This document shows positions 56,024 to 64,000 of a stretch of DNA of 64,000 nucleotides, in pieces. Every line of letters begins with the position of its first letter. The stretch's first letter is position 1. Source of the stretch: Coleophoma eucalyptorum. Lineage: Eukaryota; Ascomycota; Leotiomycetes; Helotiales; Dermateaceae. The notes below the pieces were generated by a model, which saw nothing but the letters and a program-made list of their open reading frames with translations, made no database searches and had not been told where the DNA came from. The stretch lies in the NCBI GenBank assembly GCA_026120035.1, contig JALRME010000063.1, positions 40,050-104,049 on the forward strand. Direction: 5' to 3'. Position numbers and translations under genes: made by a program.

Positions 56024-56433
56024 AGTATGATTGAGCTTGTAATGGTGTGATCAAGACAGAAAACAGTGAATGAGGGATAGAGTAAGAAGGAGAATTGGCA
56101 GCGTTTTATGTTATTGGAACCCAGGTCCAAAAAGAATCCAGTCTGCCTTGAGGTTCGAGTTCCCCTCTCCTTTCTCCACTTTCGTACTTCTCGTCCCTTG
56201 CACAGACAGGCTTGGGTCAGCTGAAGTTTCCTAATAAGGTTTACGTTGCCATGCTAATATCCCTGATATTTTGATTTTGATTACAGTACTTGATGAGTCT
56301 AATTAATTTGTTGGAAACCAATTAAAAGTTGTTCAATTTGTGAATAAACCTAACTATAAAACCCAAAGCAGAACAAATCAACGAAAGCACAAAACAAAGG
56401 ATAATATCTAAAGAAACGTTTCAAGTCTTAAGC
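56024..56433. other. Intergenic
   Basis: Upstream region of the coiled-coil gene and downstream region of the 56.4-57.4 kb relic. Nothing recognised. Confidence 0.4.
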
Positions 56434-57405
56434 TTAGACCTTGATTTCGCCCGAAGTTTTCTTTTCCCAGAGCATCAAAAATTTTGTTTGTTGTTCGGGT
56501 GTCATGTTATCCCCATCAATCTCTTCCATCTCGCAAAAGTCCTTGAATCTCTTCATAGGACTGAGTTGCTGTCCAGAGGCTACCTTTGAGCTAGGTTGCC
56601 GGCTTTGCTTCCGGCACAATTCCTAAGTGCTCTGAGGGTGGCTCTAGCTTTACTATAGGCATCGTTCCTAGCATCCCTGGGGAGGCAGTTGGTGACTTGT
56701 CTCGAGCTACACGATCACCCGCCACCCATGCATCATACTGCTGAGCATGGTGCTGTGCTACAAGGTATATATACTCATCGCAATAAGAAGGATTCGACCA
56801 AAGGTGCCTAATCGAAGACTTGACCTCCTAAGATCTTAAAATCTCACCGTTTATCTCCCATTTGACGTATAAATCCTGCAGTGGAAATGTCCTTTTCTCG
56901 CCTGGCTTCTTGGGTTTAAGATCATCAAGTCTCTTGATAGCTGTCGACCCTAGGATACCCTTGAACTCGCGAAACTTGCGTATATATCTCTTGCCTTCTT
57001 TCTCATCGCCATATCTGGCATCCGGTCCGAATTTGGGGGTTTCTTCTTTATCAAAAGCCAGTCCGCATTTGAAAGCTGTACTGCGCTCATATCTTCTAGC
57101 GTTATGAGGCCCATAGGCGACAATGATGGGCTTATAATAGCCTTGCTGTCTCCAAGCGGCTACTTCACCTTCTGCCCTGCTCGTCGCTTGTCTTGCTTGC
57201 TCAGGCGTGAACAAGGTGGCATCCTCAGAATCTTCAGAATCTTGTCCAGATGACGCGGCTGGTTCTTTGCTAGTATTGCTATTGCCTCCATGGGCTGGCG
57301 GAGTTGTACCAGTATTATTGTTATTGCCCCCTGCTGGAGGAGTTACAGTGTTACCGTTGCCTCCATGGTACGGTGGAGGGGTTTCGGTGTTTCCATCTTA
57401 TAAGC
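56434..57405 (-). pseudogene. Uncharacterised fungal protein relic with Gly/Asn/Pro-rich N-terminus
   Basis: Begins abruptly at about 57405 with PPPYHGGNGN and PPAGGNNNNTGTTPPAHGG, a low-complexity region. An Asp/Glu-rich step and TPEQARQATSRAEGEVAAWR follow. A conserved-looking part reads YYKPIIVAYGPHNARRYER and LYVKWEINGE, then a stop (TAG near 56828), then SSIRHLWSNPSYCDEYIYL with DKSPTASPGM, and an acidic end (56434-56619). It recalls a fungal family of unknown function. Stops break the frame and its 5' end is cut at the junction with the CSC1 relic. Confidence 0.5.
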
Positions 57406-57409
57406 CAAA

Positions 57410-59057
57410 CGACACCACTTTGGGCCAGATACCTCCAGCAACAAGATCGTCCAATAAGGCGCCTTCCTTTGTTCGCCAGGATAACACCCTTACCTTTCCT
57501 CGGGAAACGAGTCGATGCGATCGACTACCTTCGAAACGAACTTTGCCGGTACAACATGACGATAGAGCATTACCAAGCCTACCCATCTATATTTCCAGAA
57601 ACAAACATGGCTTCCGTTCACTTTCGAGGGAAGCTTTGTGCTTCGCTGGCTTCAATAGCTGTGAAGTCTCGCATGCCAGCTTCGTAGACAATCAAATATG
57701 AGGTCTCGTCGAATGACATGTTATGGCGCCACATAAGCATTAGTTGGTATGAACAGTACATTCGCACCATCACTTTTGGAATTGTAGCAAGCCTGCTTAT
57801 TATCGGTTTTGCGATGCCCGTTGCATTCATCGGAACGCTTTCACAGGTCAATTACCACTCGAACCTAGTATCATGGCTTCAGTGGATAAACTCTCTGCCA
57901 ACCTGGTGGATGGCAACTCTCCAGGCAGTTCTGCCATCAATAATGCTCGCTATGGTTACCGCAGAAATACCGCTATTTCTGCGCCTTCTTGCCAATATAT
58001 TAGGCTTTCACTCTCGACAAGCAGTTGAAAAGCATATCCAAGCATATTATTTTACCTTTCTATTTGTACAGATCTTTCTCGCCATGTCATTATCATCCGG
58101 TATCACGGCCGTCATAGGAAACCCGGCAACCACGGGTGAGCGAGTGGCCACAATCCTGGCAGAGAACTTACCTAGAGCGTCAAACCATTTTTTCTCATAT
58201 ACGGTAATTTTCACATTGACAACGGTTGCATCTGTACTTCTCGACTTTAAGAAGATCCTTACCATGTTAATTATATCACCTGCGCTTGATAAGACTCCAA
58301 GGGATACTTGGGAGAGAAAGTATAATCTATATCTCAACAGATGGGGGACATTTGTTCCAGTGCTTACCAACATAGCTTGCATCGGTTAGTTCTCTGAACT
58401 CAGAGTGAACAGGTTCTTACAAGAGTGATAGGGATTGTATATTCGGTGATAACTCCTTTGATCCTTGTAATTGGCGCATTTTGTTTTACAGTCTTATGGG
58501 TGCTGTACCACTACTTCCAACCGAGACTGTGGGATACAGAGTTGAGGACAAAATGGTTGTTCTACCCCTCGGCCATTCAACAGTTGTTTATTGGCCTCTA
58601 TTATATAAAGCTTTGTCTTGCAGGTCTGTTTTTCTTAGTTCAGGATTCTTCTGGAGATTACGCCTGCACTATGCAGGGGACAGTCATGATTTGCTTTGCA
58701 ATTTTGACGGCACTGTTCCATTTTCTTGTGCGGACTGGATACCTTCCTCGGTGTAGCTATGACAAGCTCCGAGTGGATGGGAGCGGTGGGTGGCGACATT
58801 GGAAACGAGGTAGGAAAAGACGGAGAGCAGAATTTTCAGCATGGAACAAACCAGCGGAGGCAGATATACTTGAACGTGCTTATCCGCTTATCTGGATACC
58901 AAAGGACAAATTAGGTATTGCAGATGATGAGATTGATCAGATGCGCATAGTTCCTGGCTGTAACAAAGGGTCTTCTTTGGGTGCTAGGCTTGAAAAGAGG
59001 GGCCGACTAATATGTGACACCGCTCCACCAGATCCACAGAAAGATTCAGAGATATAG
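57410..59057 (+). pseudogene. CSC1/OSCA-like calcium-permeable channel, 5'-truncated
   Basis: Resembles the DUF221/RSN1_7TM family of osmosensitive cation channels. A cytoplasmic part begins near 57450 (FLGKRVDAIDYLRNEL). An in-frame TAG at 57685-57687 is followed directly by NDMLWRHISISWYEQYIR and the membrane part (AMPVAFIGTLSQ, AENLPRASNHFFSY). The intron 58385-58425 (41 nt) leads to the last helices (YSVITPLILVIGAF) and a C-terminal tail with DPQKDSEI. The first several hundred bases that encode the N-terminal helices are absent, replaced by the convergent low-complexity relic. The TAG could derive from CAG or TGG, both RIP-compatible. Non-functional. Confidence 0.75.
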
Positions 59058-59219
59058 AAATCGCACACGGGGTATATATTTGCGGTAGTTCAATTACGGT
59101 ATAACGTAGACGCTGTAAGAGTGCACATTTGACGCGTATTCCTTACTCGGCAAAAATTTCTTATGCTAGCTACACGAGGATTATTATCTTTAAATACCTA
59201 ATACGGCGCCTATTTGATA

Positions 59220-60251
59220 CTACGCTTCAGCATCAGGCCTCCGAAATTTGAATATCTGGCGATACCTACGGTATAGACGTTTTAAGTTTGGATTACCTTT
59301 TCCATAAGTTAGCCAGTCTTCAAATTCCCGTTCACCTAGTCCTCTCGGTACCTTCTCAACAGCTTGTTTCCAACTAGTTGAAATTCCGTACAGCCTATGA
59401 TCAGCAGGTCTCTCAGCAAGACCTTTGAGTCTTATCGATATTGGGCTATCGTCACCTTCAAGAACAACCCTCGAAGCATACGCCCTCTCTGCAAAGACTT
59501 TAGTTCTCGCCTGATCTCCATTTGCGATTGTGATTTGTAATGCATCATAGTAGAGCCTCGGTATCTTAGCATCGACGACACGTTCCTCCTTTAGCAGTTG
59601 TAACAGCGCGTATGCATCATGTAGGCATGCTAACGGCATGGAAATGATATGCATACCATCTCCAATTAGGCCGTCAAGTCGGGTAATCTCATCACGTCGT
59701 CGATCGCTCTGTCGACGCTGTTCTAAGGGGAGTGAACAGAGATGACAATCACAATTGAAACCAAATTTGTTCTTCAAGACAACCTGCCGCATTCCATAGC
59801 TTTCTGGGCCGTTGAGGTAAGTTATTGTGATTTCTTCTCCTAATTCCACGTCCTTGAAGACATGAATCGTGAGCTGATTTGAATTGGTATTCCAGGTATT
59901 CTGTGCGTTGTGATTACAAGAGTGATTGAGACGAGATGCTTCAAGAAATAAGCTGCCTTGTTGAGCTTCAGAGCTAAGGGGTAAGACATTGGTCATAGCA
60001 ATGCCAAGAAAAGGGCTTTAGGTCTTTCTATGGGAGTTATGAAGGGAGGAGAAGGCACGTTGTTGGTCTTTACTAATGGTCTTTGGTCTCTCCACAATAA
60101 TGCTTTCCACCGCCCTATGATAGTCCGTATTCCTTGGCACCTTGAAGATTGGGGATTTGGACAGCAAACGTGTACCTTTGGGGATCTTTGAGATGGCAAT
60201 GAAACCAACGCCTTTGCCAAGTATGGGTTTGATAGCATACAATCTAATCAT
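59220..60251 (-). pseudogene. SET-domain protein with one in-frame stop
   Basis: One reading frame from the Met at 60251 to 59220, interrupted only by TAA at 60018-60020. SET motifs are in order: GKGVGFIAISKIPKGTRLL (N-terminal strand), LNHSCNHNAQN (NHSC motif), GEEITITYLN (catalytic Tyr region) and FNCDCHLC (post-SET cysteines). The C-terminal half looks like the tail of fungal SMYD-type proteins. Relatives methylate lysines. The single TAA fits CAA to TAA, a RIP-type change; sequencing error or a population polymorphism cannot be excluded. Confidence 0.8.
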
Positions 60252-61514
60252 CTACCATATCGTTCTCTTACTCCGCCTTTCCCCCTTGTTTTATCTCTAC
60301 CATGTGCTTCGATTCGCCTGATGTATTCGATGTATTAACCTCTTTGTCGAGTCCCGATTCCCTCGCGTGCTTTTGCGCTGCACGTATTTCATTCCAGTGA
60401 TAACAGCCCCATTGACGATGATGACCAGTTTCCGTCATTTCGTGCCAAAACTTAACGCAGTCACCCAGCCACTTATTTGCAATTTTTGAACACTGTGTCG
60501 ATGTATGGCCTCGCTGTTGAGCTGCCGCTAACTTTGGAGCTGAAGCGCAAGAAGTATTCGCAATTATGTGGCGTAGTTGGGTGCTCGCCAACCATAAACT
60601 CAATGTATACCCCTTCCTACTTTGACTCTTTGCAGACGTTGCTATCTTTTTCGTATGCACGCAGAATCTCGTCCAGAAAACCCTTTGTATTTCTCTTTGT
60701 TTGAGGGCGTCGGTTCAAGGGGCGGACAGATGTCAAAGCCACAATCGAATCCCATTTTTAAGATAATTCCACAGGTATTTTGGAATTAGAACTTCGTGCA
60801 CCAGGCGAAGAGATCACTCGTAATAAGATGTTGTCTTGGCCGAGCTGGGAATTTACGTTTTGGGCAACGGGTTTAGATATTTTTTATCAATGTGCAGAAC
60901 GGCTTCAACTTCATGGTTTGTTTTGACACCTATTACGGCAATAACCCTTGACTGCTGACTCATATGACTTGCGGCTTTTTGGCCAGTGATCCCGTTGATG
61001 CATGGCATGCTTCTACTGGCGAGTGCGCACATCGCACATCAATCGAGGCCGTAAGAGTGGAAACTCGGTACCATCCCTATTCTCCACAGCAGAGGAGAGA
61101 TGTCTCTCCAGTCTCCAAGTTTTTCGGCTTGAGAAATCACAGTTTGCTCGCACAATCTGTGCCGTTACTAGCAGCCACAGGGGCAATACACATTATCTTG
61201 CCTCCCAGCTTCATTAAATTGCTTGAAAATGAATGGCAGAGAAATCAGAATGTGGTTGGAGGAATGCGAAAAAGCAATGCAATACGATCCACGATTCAAA
61301 GGCGGGGTAAGCTACGCATACTTGTCTGTCTGGTTTTGTACTCCCACACTCTGTGGAAAGCAAGTTCATAGGCTGGAATGAAATCAGGGGTGGTGTGAAT
61401 TGCAGAAATGTAAAGGGTAGTCTAAATTATAACTTACAGCACTGTATGCTTCAAATCCTCTTCTTAGTGGAAAATCCCAAATTTTGCTCCTCGAGAATTG
61501 CTAATACCTCAGTC
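60252..61514. other. Stretch with unassigned frames
   Basis: A minus-strand frame at 60268-60660 (130 codons) has a Trp/His/Cys-containing segment (NKWLGDCVKFWHEM, HHRQWGCYHWNEIR) that could be part of a real protein, but no family is recognised. Plus frames at 60964-61371 are also unassigned. Confidence 0.35.
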
Positions 61515-62066
61515 ATGACACAACAAACCCCGCAACAAACCCCGCAACGAAAACCACAACGAAAGCCGCAAAAACCAAAATGGTCCATGTTTCCCTTAAT
61601 GCACGAGAATGTATCCCGCTTGCTTGAAGTTGAAGGCCTTAATTTCACTTTCCATGATCTCGACGAAGATGTTGACAGCATCCAAACCTATGACACCAAT
61701 ATCATGGGCCGATTTAGCTGCTACAATCAGAAATGCCGGTCAAGTGGGTGGTCAAGCATGCGAGTCGCCATCACTATTCGCATGTACCAGGGTAAACGAT
61801 ATAATGCAAGAGTCTACCATCAACGTTGTAAGGTGTGTAACTTGCTAAGCAAGCCAATTCTAGACGATTCGTACGCAGAGAGGGTTGCGTATCGTCTTAA
61901 GAAGTGGTGCGGATTTAAGCTGGAACGTCCAAAATTCTCGGGCCAAAGCAAAGGTCCACATGAAACCAAATTCTGTGAAGGTTGCAAGGCTGGACATTGC
62001 AACGAGGGCCGCCAGATCGATGCACTAATTCACGTATTTTCATACCTGTCACTGAGAGAGACATGA
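61515..62066 (+). CDS. 3CxxC-type zinc-finger protein
   Basis: A 183-residue reading from the Met at 61515; the frame is open from 61353, but this Met starts a short QQTP/QRKP repeat (TPQQTPQRKPQRKPQK). Then come a helix (HENVSRLLEVEGLNF), GRFSCYNQKCRSSGWSS, YHQRCKVC and KFCEGCKAGHC, giving three CxxC-type pairs plus His, the arrangement of the zf-3CxxC family. The family includes fungal proteins of unknown function and vertebrate receptor-transporting proteins. The frame is intact. Confidence 0.75.
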   Translation: MTQQTPQQTPQRKPQRKPQKPKWSMFPLMHENVSRLLEVEGLNFTFHDLDEDVDSIQTYDTNIMGRFSCYNQKCRSSGWSSMRVAITIRMYQGKRYNARVYHQRCKVCNLLSKPILDDSYAERVAYRLKKWCGFKLERPKFSGQSKGPHETKFCEGCKAGHCNEGRQIDALIHVFSYLSLRET

Positions 62067-62726
62067 ATGGAAGTTTATTGAGTTATAAAGTAAGAGGGAG
62101 CGAGATTTAAGGGGGACTGAATACCTGGTGCTGGTATTTCAGACTCGTGCATCTTATCTACATCATTTTCAAACCAGTAAATGATATAAAATTTCGCTTT
62201 ATAGTATAGTTACAAAATCATTTCAAGAGCAAGCAGTCCAAGAGAACGAGCTGTTATCTACATGATTGAAATGTACAGAGCTCAATTAACTTTAGAAAAT
62301 TGATATTTTTGACAGCTACTACATTTGTTGCCTCAGCCTTTCTAGCAGCTAATATAGTGTCTCTACCATGGTAAAGAACACGAAGATGCTGATATCTTTG
62401 CCATCGATCCTCATTCCTGACTGGTGGCGCAGTTGTTATCAGACAAACGCGATCTGTTTGGATTTTCAGGATGGCCGAATGGAATTCAGTGATTTGTCGG
62501 AGCTAGTCGTGCGGACTCGAGAGGTATCTTACTCTAGAGGGCAAGCAGAGACAGGAAATGCGAAGATCCATTCTTTATTTATTTGGTTCTGCTTACGATC
62601 CTGAGTGGCGGAGATGTACAATGATGTGGTTCAAAATTCAATTGGTTGTCAACGTACGTCGCTTTTACTCTGCCCTTTCAAGCTCGCCTCCAGATGATTC
62701 TCTCTAGAGGAGAGTCCGCTTATCTG

Positions 62727-62915
62727 GATACCAAAGGGCAAATTAGGGATTGAAGAGGATGAGATTGATCAGATGCGCATATTTCTAGCTGTAACAAAGG
62801 GTTTTCTTTGAGTGCTAGGCTTAAAAGAAGAGGCCGACTAATATGTGACATCGCTCCACCAGATCCGCAGAAAGAGTAAGAGATAACTATAGCAATCGCA
62901 TACAGGATCTTTTAT
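62727..62915 (+). repeat. Duplicate of the CSC1 3' end
   Basis: Matches 58885-59070 (shared CTTATCTGGATACCAAAGG and GAGATTGATCAGATGCGCAT) with several substitutions and small indels, including a stop inside the former coding sequence. A truncated second copy of the CSC1 tail about 3.8 kb downstream. Confidence 0.8.
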
Positions 62916-63019
62916 TCTAGCGCGATATGCCCAACCCTTCATCTCTTGAAACAATATGTTGTCTTTGTGCTTGATATCAGACCTGATCAGCTGCTCGCAG
63001 TTGAAGGCGAATTCTGGCC

Positions 63020-63880
63020 GGTTCTAAAAGCGGTAAAGCATCCACACCATTAAGAAACACAATTTGGTTCTGATAAATACTGCTAGTAGGTAGGTCATAC
63101 TGCTGGCCCTTCGCCAGTCGCTGGAAAAGTAGAGGAAGTGCTGGTAGGCATGCACAAATGACGCTAACGTGGACCTCTACCGTACTCCAGTAGCCAACGG
63201 GTACATAATCCCCTGCATGTGATTAAAATCTGTAGTCTAGAGAATCCTCCTCAAACTTACATGTAACGTTTTGCGTGCAAATTTGACGAGTGACGTAAGC
63301 CGTAGAATGCTAAAAATCATACTGCTACGGCATCTTAGTTGCTGTACAATGGCAGAAATTTGATTTACAAGACTCCAAGACTAAACATCGACAGGATATA
63401 TATCTTCCGCTACCATGAAATATTGAGCCTTTTCAAATTCGCCATCGGTAACATTAATACTATAACATCGAGGATAATATTCAAGCCAGCGCTGGTCCAA
63501 CCAAGAGCGTTGGCATTTTTGCATTTTCCCGTTTTTGTACCATCCCAAGCCCATGCACCCTCGATGGGAAAGCACTGAAAAGCAGAGAGAAGGATAAACA
63601 TTATGCCGTTTATAACATTCGCTGCCATTACAGCATAGACTGATCTCTGAAACGCTTTTCGAGGAAACACCCTAAGGTAGAAGTATAGCACAGAAATCTT
63701 GATTAAGGTAAGGCTCCATAGATAAAGCAGCTCGTCGATGTAGTAGACCTAAATCTGCTATAGAACAGCTTTGGTAAGTAGTAGAGGTCAACTTACCAGA
63801 AGTATACGTGTAATATTGTCAAAAGAGACCATCCAGATATCCTTCTGTTTTATTCCGAAGACGAGGTCGCGATATGACAT
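63020..63880 (-). pseudogene. PTH11/SAT4-like seven-helix membrane protein, second relic
   Basis: Begins at about 63880 (KDIWMVSFDNITRILL), then an intron (GTAAGT...TTTAG) to VYYIDELLYLWSLTLIKIS and VLYFYLRVFPRKAF. It continues with AFQCFPIEGAWAWDG, a helix VLMLPMANLKRL, then a TAG right after NISW (about 63408) followed by KIYILSMFSLGVL. After a decayed stretch it resumes as SILRLTSLV, a one-base shift, and DYVPVGYWSTVEVH. Family landmarks match SAT4-type proteins. The stop and frameshift make it a pseudogene; its 5' helices are missing at the window edge. Confidence 0.65.
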
Positions 63881-64000
63881 GATACGTAGTCACTGTTAGC
63901 GGGGTCCCAATACACTGACCCCCCGGGGTCAAATAATGTGCTTAGTAAGCAATTTTATTATTTAGATTCGCGGATTTCGGGTCACCATACCCAAGTGGCG
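63881..64000. other. Window edge with GC palindrome
   Basis: Contains GGGGTCCCAATACACTGACC followed by CCCCGGGGTC, with nested inverted GGGGTC/GACCCC. It may be the terminal repeat of a transposon inserted at the 5' end of the PTH11-like relic, but the partner end is outside the window. Confidence 0.3.

Noticed and set aside
1..64000. DUF3435/captain tyrosine recombinase
   Set aside because: No reading with the expected R...HxxR...Y pattern or the usual N-terminal blocks was recognised; absence is by eye only.
1..64000. tRNA or rRNA genes
   Set aside because: No A-box/B-box pair in cloverleaf context or rRNA core sequence was noticed.

Overview
The window comes from a filamentous ascomycete (Pezizomycotina). 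Genes carry many short introns of about 41-86 nt with GTRAGT-type donors, CTRAY-type branch points and YAG acceptors. The protein families are typical of these fungi: a HET-NACHT-WD40 NOD-like receptor, Zn2Cys6 and bZIP factors, PTH11-like seven-helix proteins, a hybrid histidine kinase, F-box proteins, DUF3723 and a RING-patatin. I cannot name the species. The region is gene-poor, AT-rich and full of broken genes. Many premature stops fit C-to-T changes at CpA on one strand or the other (CAA to TAA, CAG to TAG, TGG to TAG or TGA), the pattern left by repeat-induced point mutation (RIP).

Layout. 0-4.4 kb: a broken NLR with two GC-rich WD40 units, then an APH-like phosphotransferase relic that lacks its catalytic core. 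4.4-10.3 kb: first copy of a cassette made of DUF3723 (minus), a divergent pseudokinase (plus), a 17-bp minisatellite, and a Cys/His-rich protein with 21-residue repeats. 10.3-17 kb: AT-rich decay with a TA-flanked MITE, a patatin 5' relic, a 7TM relic and a hemerythrin relic. 18-21.3 kb: a bZIP gene and an LRR/F-box-like gene. 21.7-27.1 kb: a patchwork of pogo, dynamin, Zn2Cys6, ankyrin, NLR-hydrolase and DUF7770 fragments. 27.1-31.4 kb: second copy of the cassette, with a shortened DUF3723 but an open pseudokinase. 31.5-34.7 kb: an apparently intact five-exon RING-patatin gene. 35-37.7 kb: a small coiled-coil protein with a myristoylation-type start, and an IBD/TFIIS-N-like protein. 39.4-44.6 kb: an oxidoreductase relic and a GAF-HisKA-HATPase-REC hybrid histidine kinase. 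47.8-56 kb: F-box, SAM, PTH11-like and uncharacterised genes. 56.4-64 kb: a mosaic of an uncharacterised relic, a 5'-truncated CSC1 channel, a SET-domain pseudogene, a 3CxxC zinc-finger gene and a second PTH11-like pseudogene at the edge.

NLR, DUF3723 and patatin-like (PLP) genes are three of the four families described as recurrent cargo of Starship giant transposons. My main hypothesis is that this window is cargo, or the remains of cargo, of one or more Starships. I found no DUF3435 tyrosine-recombinase captain here, so this rests on gene content only. The best candidate for an undescribed unit is the duplicated DUF3723 / pseudokinase / minisatellite / repeat-protein cassette. Its two copies have decayed in complementary ways.
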